From NCBI GenBank assembly GCA_023634235.1, contig JAMKCF010000014.1:4911501-4975500 (forward strand): 64,000 nucleotides of DNA, written 5' to 3'. Positions 11,247 through 23,595 of the stretch are shown here, piece by piece. The notes beneath the pieces are model-generated. The model did not search any database. It was not told where the DNA came from and worked only from the letters and a program-made list of their open reading frames with translations. Both the position numbers and the translations under genes were made by a program. Each line of letters opens with the position of its first letter. Positions within the stretch are counted from its first letter, which is position 1. Source of the DNA: Pisaster brevispinus. Its lineage: Eukaryota > Echinodermata > Asteroidea > Forcipulatida > Asteriidae.

Positions 11247-12949
11247 CAAGGAGTAATCAAAAACACATTAGCAATAAAATATATAACACTTTGATATTGT
11301 TTTCTGGTTGAAACTAAAGTAGCAACACTGTTCTCTAAAAGTCTTAATCTTTATTTCTTAAACAATACAAAATGGCTGTTTCATTTCAATGTTTCATAAT
11401 CTGGTTCTAGGGCAGTATGATCTCTGATGGTATGGAACATTGTAATGAAACATCCGTTTCGGCTTGTTTTGAATGGTTGCACGGAGCTTAGACCTAGTAC
11501 TTCACTGCAGGAATTAATCGCATTATACAAGACCAAGTGTATACATTACCTCTTACTACTTCACACTTCAATGAAGCTACTGAAAAAACCTCTTGGATAT
11601 TCTGCTCAAGTCTTTCTGCTGATGATCACTCTTTGAAAGTCTCAGGCAGAGTGGTAGCAAACAGGTTGAAAACTTGGACGGGACGATTATATCAACACCA
11701 GATGGGGATGAAGAGGTCACTGTGTTTGATCTCGGGGGTTGCTTTAGTCACGTAGCCTAGTGTGACTCGATTTAAGGGAAATGTATCACGTTTTGGTCTA
11801 TCCTGAATTCTTTTGAGTTCCTTCATTGTTAGATTCACTTTGTGTGAGTCAGTCGGCCAATTGTTTGATTTTAAAACTGATTAGATATTATTACGGAATG
11901 ACAGGAGATTTTGTCCCCCTGGAGATTCTGTCCCCCAAACGGCGAACTGTGTACATTTCTAATAGTTATTTGTTGATTAGTTTCAACGTAAACCTCACTG
12001 ATTATAAAATAATCAGTAGTACCTATCAGTACCAATGTTCCAGAGAAACAAATTCATCAGCGGATTCTGTGTCAGTTTGACCCATTTCTGGGTCATGCTA
12101 ACACAGTTTCCGGGTCAAATTGACCCAAGGCCCCTGCGGGACCCGGATCCAGGTCAATTTTGATTCGTATTTTTAGTGTGATTGGCGACGCTTGCTTTTG
12201 TATTAATCACCGTAGAGGGCGCTACAATCGCTGGATCGGAGGGACTGTGCAAGTCTACGAATCTCGGTCAAAACTTTAGAGTGCATTGGGCAAACATTTA
12301 ACTCCGAAAAAGAAATCCATCCGTAATTTATCCTCAATGATTTACCCTTTTTGTATAAACTTTCCCACAACTTATCCTGGAGTAAATTTGAGAAAGTGTC
12401 CAGTAATGAACAGCAACAAAATTCTCTTTAAATGAAGCTGAATTTGTTGATCATTAATTATCTACAATTTTACAAGCTCCAAATAATGTGTAGGCCCTAC
12501 TGTGAATCAAGCCACAAAAAAGGCAGGGATATTCTGGTAAAAGTCGCTATGCTGATGATCGATCTTTAAAAGTCAAAGCAACAACCGGATGTCAAGAGGT
12601 CGCTTGGTGTGATCTTAGGAGATGCTACTCACGTAGCCTATTCTGGCTTTGTTCAAAGGGAAAGTGCAAAACCTTTTGGTCTGTACAAAATCTTTGTGCA
12701 AATCCTTTGTTGTAAGATTCACTTCACTAATGCTACACAAATACAATACGTATACCTTTATAATTTTGGAGTTCATTATAATCTTCAACCCTAAAATACC
12801 GTCTCGAAGACTACATTTATTGGAATAACAGACACTTGATATTTCATTTTGATGTTTCGTACTAAATACTGTATTGTTATGTTTAAGTTATAATCATTGT
12901 TTAATCATTAATATTTAAGTCTTTCTTAATCTTTGTTTGAAGTTACAAA

Positions 12950-13600
12950 GCTTATCAGTTCTAATGTCCACAGCTCATTATTTCGTAGTTCCAAAGCCTA
13001 TTTGTTTTTTACTTCCACAGTTTAATATTTTGAGGCTCCACAACTTATTTGTTTCTAAGTTCCACATGTCATTATTTCTGAGTTCCAGATCTCATTATTT
13101 CTAAGTTCCATAGCTCGTTATTTCTAAGTTCCACAGCTAATTAATTCTGAGTAGTTAAACTTTATTTTCTTTTAAGTTCCAATGCTTAATATTACTTCAA
13201 AGTTCCACAGCTCATTATTTCTAAGTTCCACGGCTTACATTTCTTAAGTTACACAGTTTAATAATTCTGAGTTACACAGCTTAATCGTGTTTAACTTCCA
13301 CATAATTTTATTTTAAGTTCCAACGCTGAATATTTATTACTTTACTTCTAAGTTCTACAACTCATTACTTCTAAGTTCGACAGCTTCATATATCTGAGTT
13401 CCGCAGGCTAATCGTTTTTAACGTTTATTATTTAATACTGCTTCTAGTTTCAACATTTAATTATTTCTAAGTTCTACGGCTTACATTTCTAAGTTACACA
13501 GTTTAATGATTCTGAGTTTCACAGCTGAATCGTTTTTATGTTCAATTGATTTTAAGTTCTAAGTTCCACTGTTATCTATTTCTAAGTTCAGCAGCTTAAA
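12950..13600. repeat. Degenerate TTCCACAGCT satellite, unit 2
   Basis: About 25 imperfect copies of AAGTTCCACAGCTCATTATT with variable spacing of roughly 22-30 bp. The longest such stretch in the array; equivalent positions in units 3, 5 and 6 hold fewer copies. Confidence 0.8.
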
Positions 13601-14264
13601 AAAACCCAGAAAAACATGGGATGAAACAAATCTAAGTCTGCTCTTGTAAATACAAGGAACTTTAAAAACAAAAGTGTATTCAGTTATAGGAATATAATTG
13701 AAGGAATTAGCGAGCATTATGACAACTTTAATAGTAAACAAGCAATGCACTTAAATGCGATATCTGACTACAGCAAGTCACACCAACATTTGCGTGGTAT
13801 GTTTAGCAATAGCTACTAATGATAACAGTAAAGAGGGAAAGACAGAAACTTCTAACTTGGGTATATTGCTTCCTACTGTTTTGAATGAGCGACCGTGTCG
13901 TGGTCGAATTGATGACTTTAGCCAGATTGCTGAAATTGACCATTTTCCACAATGCAGCAGCAGCCATAGCGGAAGCTCCATAGGAATGGTCCGCATTGAG
14001 GTTTTTATGCATAACTTTCTAAGCAATTACTTGGTCAATTCTATAGGGTATTGCTTTATCAAACCCTTTATATTTGTTTTAAATTTCTGTCAAATTTTCT
14101 TCACCATCTACGTAGAAATAAGCTAAGTCTGATGACAATAATTTGCCCGAACTTCACTTGTTTGCGTTGCGTGCAGAATGGTGTGACGACCTGCGCGTTT
14201 GAATTTTCAAACCCTCTTGAAAGAACGGGTGTGTTGACGCATGGCGGCTTAACGTGTTCCATCC

Positions 14265-14525
14265 ATGACCCAATTTCAAAGAGCTGCTTAACGGCTGATT
14301 TCGTGCTGACTGCAAGAGTTTCAATTTCATAGCGCTGCTAACCGTAATCACACGAAAAGGCACGCTAACCTTCCGTTAAGCAGCGCTATGAAATTGGGCC
14401 CGGATTCCAATTTCATAAAGTTTACATTGGTGCCACTGGTACCCCGCTCATTTCTTGCTAAGTAAAGAAAGTTGCTAATCGGAATTTTCTGCTTGACGGC
14501 TTTTTGGAATTGGGCCCAGGTACGC
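14265..14525. mobile_element. MITE cluster, GGGCCCAATTTCAT type
   Basis: Inverted ends CCAATTTCAAAGAGCTGCTT and AAGCAGCGCTATGAAATTGG enclose about 130 bp, followed by a second partial copy ending GGAATTGGGCCCAGG. The family recurs at 39258, 52907 and 58403. Confidence 0.65.
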
Positions 14526-14780
14526 TGAGGTCACGCGCACCTTTATACGCACAAAGTACAGCTATCGTCCAATGATCGCCTCCTTTTGGCCTCAGTGAGG
14601 GCGCTTTTTGAGAACGAGACGTCATAATTATGCAATGGGTCTATATACCACAAACATATAATAGGTATTATTATGTCTCTGATCTATTACAGATCAATGG
14701 TGGGACCAAAGTGGTTCAAAAAATTATTGAAAACGTGACAATCTTGCACGATCTATATATTGACGTAATGCGAAAGGCAA

Positions 14781-15269
14781 TTACTTCTGCATCTTGCAAA
14801 CGTAACTTTTCCAGTGAGAACATAGCGCATCATTCCAGCCAACCTTACCGCCAGCCTTGTAAATCTCACCGCAGTCCTCTGTTCCCGAGTAGTCATTATT
14901 TGGTTCATTAGGGAGCCAGCTTTGGTAATTTCTTGCCGAGCCATCGGACCAAATGAAATGCTGGGTCCAGTGTAAATCGTTATATCCAATCCAATAACGG
15001 CCATTATCATCCCCACGAGTTGTCTCAAGTAAATTTTTTATGAACAAGTTTTCTCCGTAACTGTGAATAGATACGAGATGAGGCGTCTTTCCCGGGTATG
15101 AGCGCCGACAGTGTCCTTCGGCAATATGCCATGTCCGTGGACGACCATAGAAACGGTAGCAGTAAGATCCGTACGACGTCCAGTAAGTCGGACATTCACG
15201 TGAAGACGCTGCTGTAACAGCCGCACCAAACGCAACCGAGAGCATCAACACAAGTGTCAGGGGAGACAT
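14781..15269 (-). CDS. Secreted single-domain C-type lectin, copy 3
   Basis: 162 residues in one exon. The ATG in CAACAATGTC is shared by all complete copies. A signal peptide covers about residues 1-20 and the C-type lectin domain the rest. Calcium and sugar motifs are present: WIGY (93-96), EPN (122-124, predicting mannose-type specificity) and WND (145-147). Only six cysteines remain, all assignable to the three canonical disulfides, because the extra N-terminal cysteine of copies 1, 5 and 6 is serine (ASSRECP). Flank type B. A TGACGTCA palindrome lies 517 bp upstream of the ATG. The sequence before the ATG, TTCATGACAG then GTAAACTG, could act as a splice site of a 5' untranslated exon. 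The exact sugar ligand is unknown. Confidence 0.85.
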   Translation of the reverse strand: MSPLTLVLMLSVAFGAAVTAASSRECPTYWTSYGSYCYRFYGRPRTWHIAEGHCRRSYPGKTPHLVSIHSYGENLFIKNLLETTRGDDNGRYWIGYNDLHWTQHFIWSDGSARNYQSWLPNEPNNDYSGTEDCGEIYKAGGKVGWNDALCSHWKSYVCKMQK

Positions 15270-15785
15270 TGTTGGATCACAACTGAAAGTCAGTTTACCT
15301 GTCATGAACGAAATTTGAAAGGTAAAGTAAATAAATTCGACATTGTGATTGTTATCAAGTTCAAGACGATTGTACATGTGACTGTAGTGTAGAATAGAAT
15401 GCCATAAAAAACAACAGCTGCAAAACGTACGCTTTCACACCACTTTTTTTTTTTTAGAGTTAAGGAAACAATAAATATTATAGTTTCAATATAAAATGCG
15501 TACTGATTTTAATTGTTAAACAAACAATTTGTCATTGGCTTTCTGTACAGGGTTGTTGACGACCCAATTTAGTCTTTCGATAGCAGTGTTGTGGCCACAA
15601 ATTAGTATCCGTTCAAAACGCAGACAGCCTGATTTTGTGCCACGCAGCCGTTCATTGGAAAACATCTCGCAAACTCTTTTTCCCACAAAATAAAAACCAA
15701 CATTTTTTCGCACAATATTGAATCTTCGCAAACAAAAAAACACATTATATAAAGCCTACTTTAACGTAAACGTGTTGTGTAACAA

Positions 15786-15793
15786 TGACGTCA
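15786..15793. promoter_or_regulatory. CRE palindrome TGACGTCA, unit 3
   Basis: Perfect 8-bp CREB/ATF-type palindrome 517 bp upstream of lectin copy 3, in the conserved context TAACAATGACGTCACAAGG. Confidence 0.45.
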
Positions 15794-16567
15794 CAAGGAG
15801 TATTCAAAAACTCATTAACAATAAAATCTATAACAATTTGATATTATTTTCCGGTTGCACTAAAGTAGCAACAGTTTTTACTAATAGTTGTAATCTTTCT
15901 TTTTTAGACACTAGGAAACGGCCGTATCGTTACAGTGTACTCTGGTTTTAGGGCAGTATGATCTCTGATGGTATGGAACATTGTAATGAAACAACAGTTT
16001 CGGCTTAATTTGAATAGTTGCACGAAGCTAAGACCTAGTACTTCACTGCAGAAATTTCTGACATATGAAAGGCCAAGTGTATACATTACCTCTTACTACT
16101 TCACACTTCAATAAATTTACTGCAAAATCCTCTTGGATATTATGTTCAAATCTTTCTGCTGATGATCACTCTTTGAAAGTCTCAGGCAGAGTGGTTGCAA
16201 ACAGGAGCTAACTTGGACTTTCGACGAACTTAACTATTATATCGACATCGGATGTCAAGAGGTCACTGTGTTTGATCTCGGGAGTTGCTTTAGTCACGTA
16301 GCCAAGTCTGGCTCGATTTAAGAGAAATATAGCACATTGTGGTCTGTCCAGATTTTTTTGAATTCCTTCATTGTTAGATTCACTTTGTGTGAGTCAGTCG
16401 GCCAATTGTTTGATGTTAAAACTGATTAGATATTATTACGGAATGACAGGTCCGTTGTGGCAGGAGATTTTGTCCCCCTGGAGATTCTGTCCCCCAAACG
16501 GCGAACTGTGTACAATTTCTATGGTTCTCTCTTTTGAATCAACTTTCAGCCCATGTTAACTTCGAAC

Positions 16568-16587
16568 GGGGGGGGGGGGGGGGGGGG
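16568..16587 (+). repeat. Poly(G) tract of 20
   Basis: Twenty consecutive G residues in the unit 3 spacer. Length may be unstable or mis-called. The matching position in unit 4 (about 21188) has a seven-G run. Confidence 0.85.
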
Positions 16588-17499
16588 CTGGAGTGTAGAG
16601 TCTACGGGGAACAAATTTCCTTAGGACACCGGTTGTAAGAAACCCTCATTAGGGGGAAAACATCATAAGCAGTTTTGCAATCCTCAAATTTATTTTTCAA
16701 TATTGTCTGTGTTGTATGGACCCATTTTTTCTTTTTTTTTAAACATCGTGTCCACCTTATTTTTAATTAATTATTTATTATTTTGTTTTAACTCATGTAT
16801 ATTAATTCGTTAGATTGCGATCCAAACCTTTCGTATCTCTAATCACAGGGAACAACTGACATTGTCCGGGGAGTGAAGGGTACCGGAGTAGTAAAGGTTT
16901 TTTCGATTCGATGACGTAATGTCTTAGTTTAAATGTTTTCATTTGTATAATGGATACAAATTTGAATCTACAGCAGGCTGATTTCGCAGTGTTTTCAGCG
17001 CGACAGGGCGTGTATGAACTGACCCTACGTGTTGAAAGACAAGTAAAACGATTGAACTGGGCTTCTTTCCATTGTTGCTTTTATTTCTGTTTAATTTGGC
17101 AGTTGATATAAGCAAACAACAATTAGGCAGTCAAAACAGATAAAACTGTATTAAGATGCAAGGGGATTTGCCATTATACGCCCTCATGCGGTCAGAAATG
17201 TGGTCTAAATATCAAAACAAACTATACGTAGAGCATAACACTTTGCATAAAGCTTTATAAATATATTACGTAACATTATAATTTGTGAGTAGGCCTACTT
17301 GTAATAATGATAACCCTCACCCAAAATGCATTTTCGAAGATTCTAAAAATTTATTGGAAATTAGGACACTTGTCATTCCATTTTGATGATGCGTACTAAA
17401 TAGTTTACTGTTCCAGTGCAATTCTAATCAAATTTTAGTTAAAAGAGTTTTTGGAAGTTAAATATTCTGTAAGTCTTTCTTGATCATTGTTTGAAATTA

Positions 17500-17715
17500 C
17501 AAAGCTTATCATTTTGAAGTTCCAAAGCTCATTATTTCAAAGTTCCACAGCTTTTTTTCTTTTTGAGTGACATAGATTAATATTTTAGTTCCACAGCTTA
17601 CTCATTGTGAACTTATTTATTTTAAGTAAGTTCCACATCTCATTATTCCTAAGTTCCATGGAGCTCATTGCTTCCAAGCTCCAAAGCTTATTATTTCTGA
17701 GTACCACAGCTTAAA
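17500..17715. repeat. Degenerate TTCCACAGCT repeats, unit 3
   Basis: About eight imperfect copies. Closely matched by 29650-29870 in unit 6, including the shared AGTTCCATGGAGCTCATTGC-like variant. Confidence 0.7.
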
Positions 17716-18182
17716 ACCTTGGATAGTACAATTATGAATAAATGATTGCATGTAGCACTACTACAGTTTATAGTCGGTTTAGTGAAATCTTACCACACCC
17801 GGGGGTAAAGCTATAAACCCATTATTATCAATCCCAAGACCTTTCAGAGGGTTTGTAGATGATTTCAGTCATAATAATTGTAAAAACAAAAATCATTTCG
17901 AATGTTATTTTTGTAAATTAATTATTTTTGGGAAATGGAATGCTTTGCGGTCCCGTCGCGTTTGAGCACGTAGCATTACCAGTGCGCCCTCTAGTTCCTA
18001 ACTCTATGGTCTATAGACAGTGCTAGTCTCATGTGTATTAGAACTTTGGGACTAGTTAAATTGCGCGAGGTTGTTTCCTTCGCGCGTTAAAGCAATGTAC
18101 TCGGGACATAAGTGGTTCAATAAACCTTCGAATTATACGCGCGAGACTTGGAAGGTCTATACGAAAATTTACGTTGCGCAAA

Positions 18183-18659
18183 TTACTTCGGCATCTTGCA
18201 AACGTAACTCTTCGTGTCACTACAAGGCGCGTCGTTCCATCCCATCCTACTGATATCCTTCCCAAATTCAACGCAGCGCTCTTCGGCACTATTCGGTTCT
18301 CCAGAGAGCCAGCTTTGGTAATTCTTTACCGAGCCATCGGACCATCTGTATACACCAGGCCAGTGTAACTCGTTCAATCCAATCCAATAGCGAAATTGTT
18401 CCCCATGAGCTGTCTCCAGTAATTGTTTTATGAATGTTTTTTCTCCGTAACTGTGAATAGATACGAGATGAGGCGTCTTTCCTGAGTATGACCGCTGACA
18501 GTTTCCTTCGGCATGATGCCATGTCTGCTGAGTGCCATAGAGACGGTAGCAGTGCGATCCGTACGACATCCAGTAAGTCGGACATTCACAATCACACGCT
18601 GATGTAAAAACCGCACCAAACGCAACCGAGAACATCAACACAATTGTCAGGGGAGACAT
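18183..18659 (-). CDS. Secreted single-domain C-type lectin, copy 4
   Basis: 158 residues in one exon. Signal peptide about 1-20; lectin domain about 26-158 with YWIGL (91-95), EPN (121-123) and WND (141-143), so a calcium-dependent mannose-type site is predicted. The N-terminus reads ACDCECP, giving eight cysteines in all: six for the canonical fold plus two extra. The segment GEKTFIK is shared with copy 6. Flank type B, with TGACGTCA 540 bp upstream of the ATG. The stop at 18183 is followed by the conserved downstream stretch seen after the other copies. Likely a secreted pattern-recognition or coelomic-fluid lectin, which is inferred from family only. Confidence 0.87.
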   Translation of the reverse strand: MSPLTIVLMFSVAFGAVFTSACDCECPTYWMSYGSHCYRLYGTQQTWHHAEGNCQRSYSGKTPHLVSIHSYGEKTFIKQLLETAHGEQFRYWIGLNELHWPGVYRWSDGSVKNYQSWLSGEPNSAEERCVEFGKDISRMGWNDAPCSDTKSYVCKMPK

Positions 18660-19198
18660 TGTTGGATCACAACTGAAAGTCAGTTTACCTGTCATGAACG
18701 AAATTTCAAAGGTAAAATTAATAAATTTGACCTTGTGATTGCTATCAAGTTCAAAATAACTGTACTTGTTACTGTAGTGTAGAATGGAATGCCATTTTTT
18801 TTAAACGCTGCAAAATGTACGCTTTCACAACACTTTTTAAGAAGTTCAGGATTTGTATTTTATCGAGAAACAATAATAATCATAGTTTCAAAATAAAATG
18901 CTCACTGATTTAATTTTTCAAACATATAATTTATGATTTTTTTTTTATATGGGCCTTCTGACCAGGGAAGTTGATTACCCCATTAGGTCTTCCGATTGCA
19001 ATGGTGTGGCCACATAGTGAGTAGTCTTCGTTCAAAACGCAGACAGCCTGATTTTGTCCCACGCAGTCGTTCATGATGAAACTCTTTCGTTCACAAAATT
19101 AAGCCAACATTTGTTTGTTTGCATAACATTGATTCTTTGCAAACAGAAACACTTTATATTAACATAATCTACTCGTACAAACACGTTTGGCGTAACGA

Positions 19199-19206
19199 TG
19201 ACGTCA
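19199..19206. promoter_or_regulatory. CRE palindrome TGACGTCA, unit 4
   Basis: Perfect palindrome 540 bp upstream of lectin copy 4, in the same module context (GTAACGATGACGTCACATGG). Confidence 0.45.
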
Positions 19207-21299
19207 CATGGGATGGAGTATTTAAAAACTAATTTCCCTTTGTGCGTGATTGCGCAATACTGCTCTTTATGACAGCTGAAACACTGAACTTGTTCACGGT
19301 CACGCAACACCTCTACTATATTTTATATAGCAGTCTGGGAATCGTATTACACGCGGGTATGAAGCTTTTTCACATCATTATCTAACCTAATACCCCTCAG
19401 AGCGGCTAGAGAGGCGTATTCCCTATAAAAAGTGGAATATGTGCTAATGCTCTTCTTCCCTTTTTCTGGATGGCTGTGAAGCCCCACCCATTAGCCTTCC
19501 TACTCAAAAACCTATGGCCTTAACACACAGACAATGGCTCCCCTTTATTGCCCAGACTGTTTTTTTTGTATCTACAAGCTACCCTCGTAAGAATGATTGA
19601 TGTTAGATATCAGACCACATGTAGACACTGTTACGCTTACAGATCAGGGTCTCTGTGCGAAGAGTCATGTGATCATGTACACAAGCAGTGAAGAGTGCCT
19701 GATTGCTGAACTTGTAATGAGGTTTCGAGGTGGCCCGAAGGCCATAGTGGAATGAGCTTCTGCAGCGTGTTTGTTAGAGGTTTTATATTGTGGGTTACCC
19801 AAAAGATTGCATTGTTTTGAAAATTCATGGTCGGAATCATCCAACATTTCGTTACTGTTTTCACGAAGAGGCAATTTTTAAAAATAAAACAACACACATT
19901 TTGGCAAGTCGGTGTTTTACACATTTCGGATGTTATTAGTGACATCAACATTTTCCCCAAGTTCAAGTGCTAAATCGTTATATTTTTCTAATTACGCTAA
20001 TTATCATAATGATCATTTTACCAAACTCCCACCTTGTGTGTTTTCACGAACCGCAACACTAAGAGTTGCCACTAGCGCTCGCACGGCGCCCAAACGACCT
20101 AGATAATAATTTGTAGTTTTTACGAACATAGATTTGTCCTTTACGCGTTGGGTTGTACACGACTCGCTGCACACAGACCTCGTTCGCGCGGTATTCACGC
20201 AACCCTTGTGTTGAACAGTTAATTACTCATTAAATTAAACTTACTGTGATTAAAATTAAAATTTTGCATGGTTTAGGATCTCCACTTTCATGCTTGTAAT
20301 AAAGTCTACGTTTAAACAGTGTTCGAAACAATGATTTCAAAAAAGTTTTACTTCAAACGCGGTTTTCTCCAAGCATGAAAGTTTGGCTGCAGGGGCTAAA
20401 TTGCCTTTACGTGAAAACAGTGACATACGATTTAGCAAAAAACCTGCTGAAAACTTCAAAAAGCGAAACTCATCACATCAACAATTTTATATTGTTTTCC
20501 GGTTGAAAAGTAGCATAAGTACTCACTAACAAGTCGTAATCTTTATTTCTCTAAGCACTACAAAACGGCTGTTTCGTTACAATGTTTCATAACTTTGGTT
20601 TTCAAGGGCAAGGTGATCTCTGATGTATGGAACATTGCAATGAAACAACCGTTTCGTCTTGTTTTGAAAGCTTAGTACTAAAGATAACTCACTGCGGGGA
20701 TTATTTTTGAAAGGCCAAGTGTATACATTACCTCTTACTACTTCACACTTCAATGAAGCTACTGCAAAATCCTCTAGGATATTCTGCTCAAGTCTTTCTG
20801 CTGATGATCACTCTTTGAAAGTCTCAGGCAGAGTGGTTGCAAGCAGGAACATATCTACATCGGATGTCAAGAGGTCACTGTGTTTGATCTCGGGAGTTGC
20901 TTTAGTCACGTAGCCAAGTCTGGCTCGATCACGAAATGTATCACGTTTTGGTCTGTCAGAATGTTTTGAATTCCTTCGTTGTAAGATTCACTTTGTGTGA
21001 GTCTGTCAGTCGGCTGCTTGTTTGAATTGAAAACTGATTGGATATTGTTACGGTAGACATGTCCGGTGTGGCTTGAGATTTTTTCCCCTCTGGAGATTCT
21101 GTCCCCCAAACGGCGAACTGTGTACAATTTCTTCTGATACCCTCTTTTGAATCAACCTCCTTCAGACCACGTAATTTCCCGTAACATGGGGGGGGGTGGC
21201 ACCATAATTAGGGGACAGATTATACCTATGATACCGGCCCAAAAATATTTTTTTTAGGATGTGAGTAGGGTAAGAAACCCTCATAACAGTTTTGTGAAC

Positions 21300-21763
21300 G
21301 GATCCGGCAAGGGCGATCAAAGGAGGATCAGATCCTGCAAGGGGGATCAAACTGATCGCTAACGCGTTTACACTTGAGTCTGATCGCGAATTGATCCCCC
21401 TTTGCCCGGCCTCGGTTCAACGGAAGTTCCACACCGCTCATGTGACAGGTCAACTGAGCAAGATGATTGTGCGCACACGAAGGTGGGTTTTTTTTCAACT
21501 CGGCGCCCCAGTCTGTTCGATTGATTAGACCCGAAGTCGGTGGGTCAAAGTGCGGGGTCTGATCCTGCTTTGCGTTTACACTATATTTTTGATCAACCTT
21601 GCTGGATCAGATCCTCCTTTGATCCCGCAATAAAGGGGGATCAAAAAGGAGGATCAGATCCTGATCGCTCTTGCGTTTACACTTGCTGTTGATCGCCCTT
21701 TGATCGCCCTTGCAGGATCTGATCCTCCTTTGATCGCCCTTGCCGGATCAAGTGTAAACGCGG
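21300..21763. mobile_element. Foldback/MITE element with GATC-rich inverted repeats
   Basis: The left end GGATCCGGCAAGGGCGATCA continues through AAGGAGGATCAGATCCTGC. The right end is its reverse complement and finishes TTGCCGGATCAAGTGTAAAC. Internal copies of GATCAAAGG/CCTTTGATC and of GCGTTTACACTTG occur on both sides. No open frame resembles a transposase. Found only in unit 4. Confidence 0.75.
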
Positions 21764-22893
21764 TGATGGTTACATGTTCTCTTTGTTGTGTTTCCATGCT
21801 ATATAAAAACAACGCAGTATGTGAGTAGGCAACGCCTTTATTGTCAATCATGTATACCATTTTCTAAAAGTTTACCTAATGTGCCAGTCTGAGTCGTCCT
21901 GCCCCTCATCTTCCAATGAATTTGGGGATCCAGAACTTCTATCTCTCTCATCAATTGGAGGGAACAGCTGACATTGTCCATGGGAGTTGAGAGTAAGGGG
22001 GAGGGGTAGTAGACGCCTTTTCAATGACGTCTATCTTTGTTTAGTTTTTTCCATTAGTAATCGGGAATGTTTGAAATCAACAGCAGGCTGGATTTGCCGG
22101 TTTTTGACCACTTGATGGCGTGTGTAAAAATAATCAACTTAACTTACGCAATGCCATTCAATTGAAAATAATTTTGTCCAGTGTTATTATTTTGTCATTC
22201 GGCCATTGATACAAGAAAACAACAAACAGGCAGTCAATTTTTTTAAAACTTGTGATGCATGGGAATTCGCCGTTGAAAGCGCCCTCATTGCGGTCAGAGT
22301 CTTGTTATTTATTTCACAAAGTGTACTTAATAATGTATTGTTCCTTTGAAGTTTTAATCAAACTCTTGATTGAGAAAACATAGCTGCCGCAAACTACCTA
22401 TCAACCAAAAATACTTATGGTATAAAAGCACAAAAAGGATTAAGTGGCCCGACGTTTCGACCCTAGTTAATTTTTATATTTTTGTATTTAAATGTACTCG
22501 ATTATAGGAGTATTATTGAATGAGTTAAGTAAGCTAGCACTACGATAATTTTGATGTTGGTGTGCACTCATACCAACCAACCTTACTACTGCATTTCATG
22601 GTATCGTCGTTGTACGGTCTGTTTGGCTAAAGCAGCAATAACGCTGCAGGTAAAAAAAAGAAAGAAATTTATGAATGAGCGACCGTCGTGGCCTTATTGA
22701 TGACTTTAGCCATATCGCTGATATTGACTATTTTCCCACAATGCAGTAGCAGCCATATCCGAGGCTACATTGTATATCTTTTTAAGCAGTTACTTGCTAT
22801 ATTCAAACGAAATGTTGAGTGTACAATACTTTGTTTAATGCTCCAGCAAGCTCGTTTGGCACATAGGTTGAGTTCCTTCGAATATAGACTTAG

Positions 22894-23063
22894 CCCGGTT
22901 CATACTTCCTGCGAATGCAAATGCGAAGTGACGTTACAGCTTTGTTTTCGCTGCGAATGTTTCGCAGAAGTTGCCCACAGCTCAACTCTTCCGAATTGTT
23001 CGTTGCGAACTTGTGACGTCAAAATTCGTATCGCATTCGCAATCGCAGGAAGTATGAACCGGG
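22894..23063. mobile_element. MITE, CCCGGTTCATACTTCC type
   Basis: 170 bp with inverted ends CCCGGTTCATACTTCCTGCG and CGCAGGAAGTATGAACCGGG. It lies 44 bp beyond the stop of lectin copy 5. A related, more diverged element is at 40683-40811. Confidence 0.8.
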
Positions 23064-23106
23064 TTTTACACGGTCTATACGTAAATTGAAATTATGCGAA
23101 AGGCAA

Positions 23107-23595
23107 TTACTTCGGCATCTTGCAAACGTAACTCCTCTTTTTACTACAACTCCTATCGTTCCAGCCCACGATATCCCTGTGATCCTTGTAAATATCAACG
23201 CATTGCTCCGTTCCCTCGAAATTATTCGGTTCTAAGGGTTGCCAGTTTTGGTAATTGTTTGTAGAGTGATCGGACCATCTGAAATTATTGGGCCAGAGTA
23301 AGTCGTTCAATCCAATCCAATATTCGCCATCATTTGCCCCACGAGTTGTCTCCATTAATCGTTTTATGAACGCGTTTTCTCCGTAACTGTGAATAGATAC
23401 GAGATGAGGCGTCCGTCCCGAGTATGACCGCTGACAGCGTCCTTCCGCTAGATGCCATGTCTGCAGACTGCCGTAGAGACGGTAGCAGTAATCACCGTAC
23501 GACGTCCAGTAAGTCGGACATTCACGTGGACACGTTGATGTGAAAGCCGCACCAAACGCCACCGAGAACACCAACACAATTGTCAGGGGAGACAT
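23107..23595 (-). CDS. Secreted single-domain C-type lectin, copy 5
   Basis: 162 residues in one exon. Signal peptide about 1-20, then TCPRECPTYW and the lectin domain with YWIGL (92-96), EPN (122-124) and WND (145-147). Seven cysteines: six canonical and one extra at residue 22 that could link two chains. The segment GRTPHL...GENAFIK is shared with copies 1 and 2, matching their common type A upstream flank. An open frame extends 39 codons upstream of the chosen ATG, but that stretch contains the conserved splice-like sequence and is not conserved as protein, so the MSPLT start is preferred. A 170-bp MITE ends 44 bp beyond the stop codon. Confidence 0.87.
   Translation of the reverse strand: MSPLTIVLVFSVAFGAAFTSTCPRECPTYWTSYGDYCYRLYGSLQTWHLAEGRCQRSYSGRTPHLVSIHSYGENAFIKRLMETTRGANDGEYWIGLNDLLWPNNFRWSDHSTNNYQNWQPLEPNNFEGTEQCVDIYKDHRDIVGWNDRSCSKKRSYVCKMPK

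Noticed and set aside
14781..15377. Longer lectin starts that extend 36-39 codons upstream
   Set aside because: The upstream residues are not conserved between copies as protein, lack a signal peptide and cross a conserved splice-like sequence; the MSPLT start gives a clean secretion signal in every complete copy.
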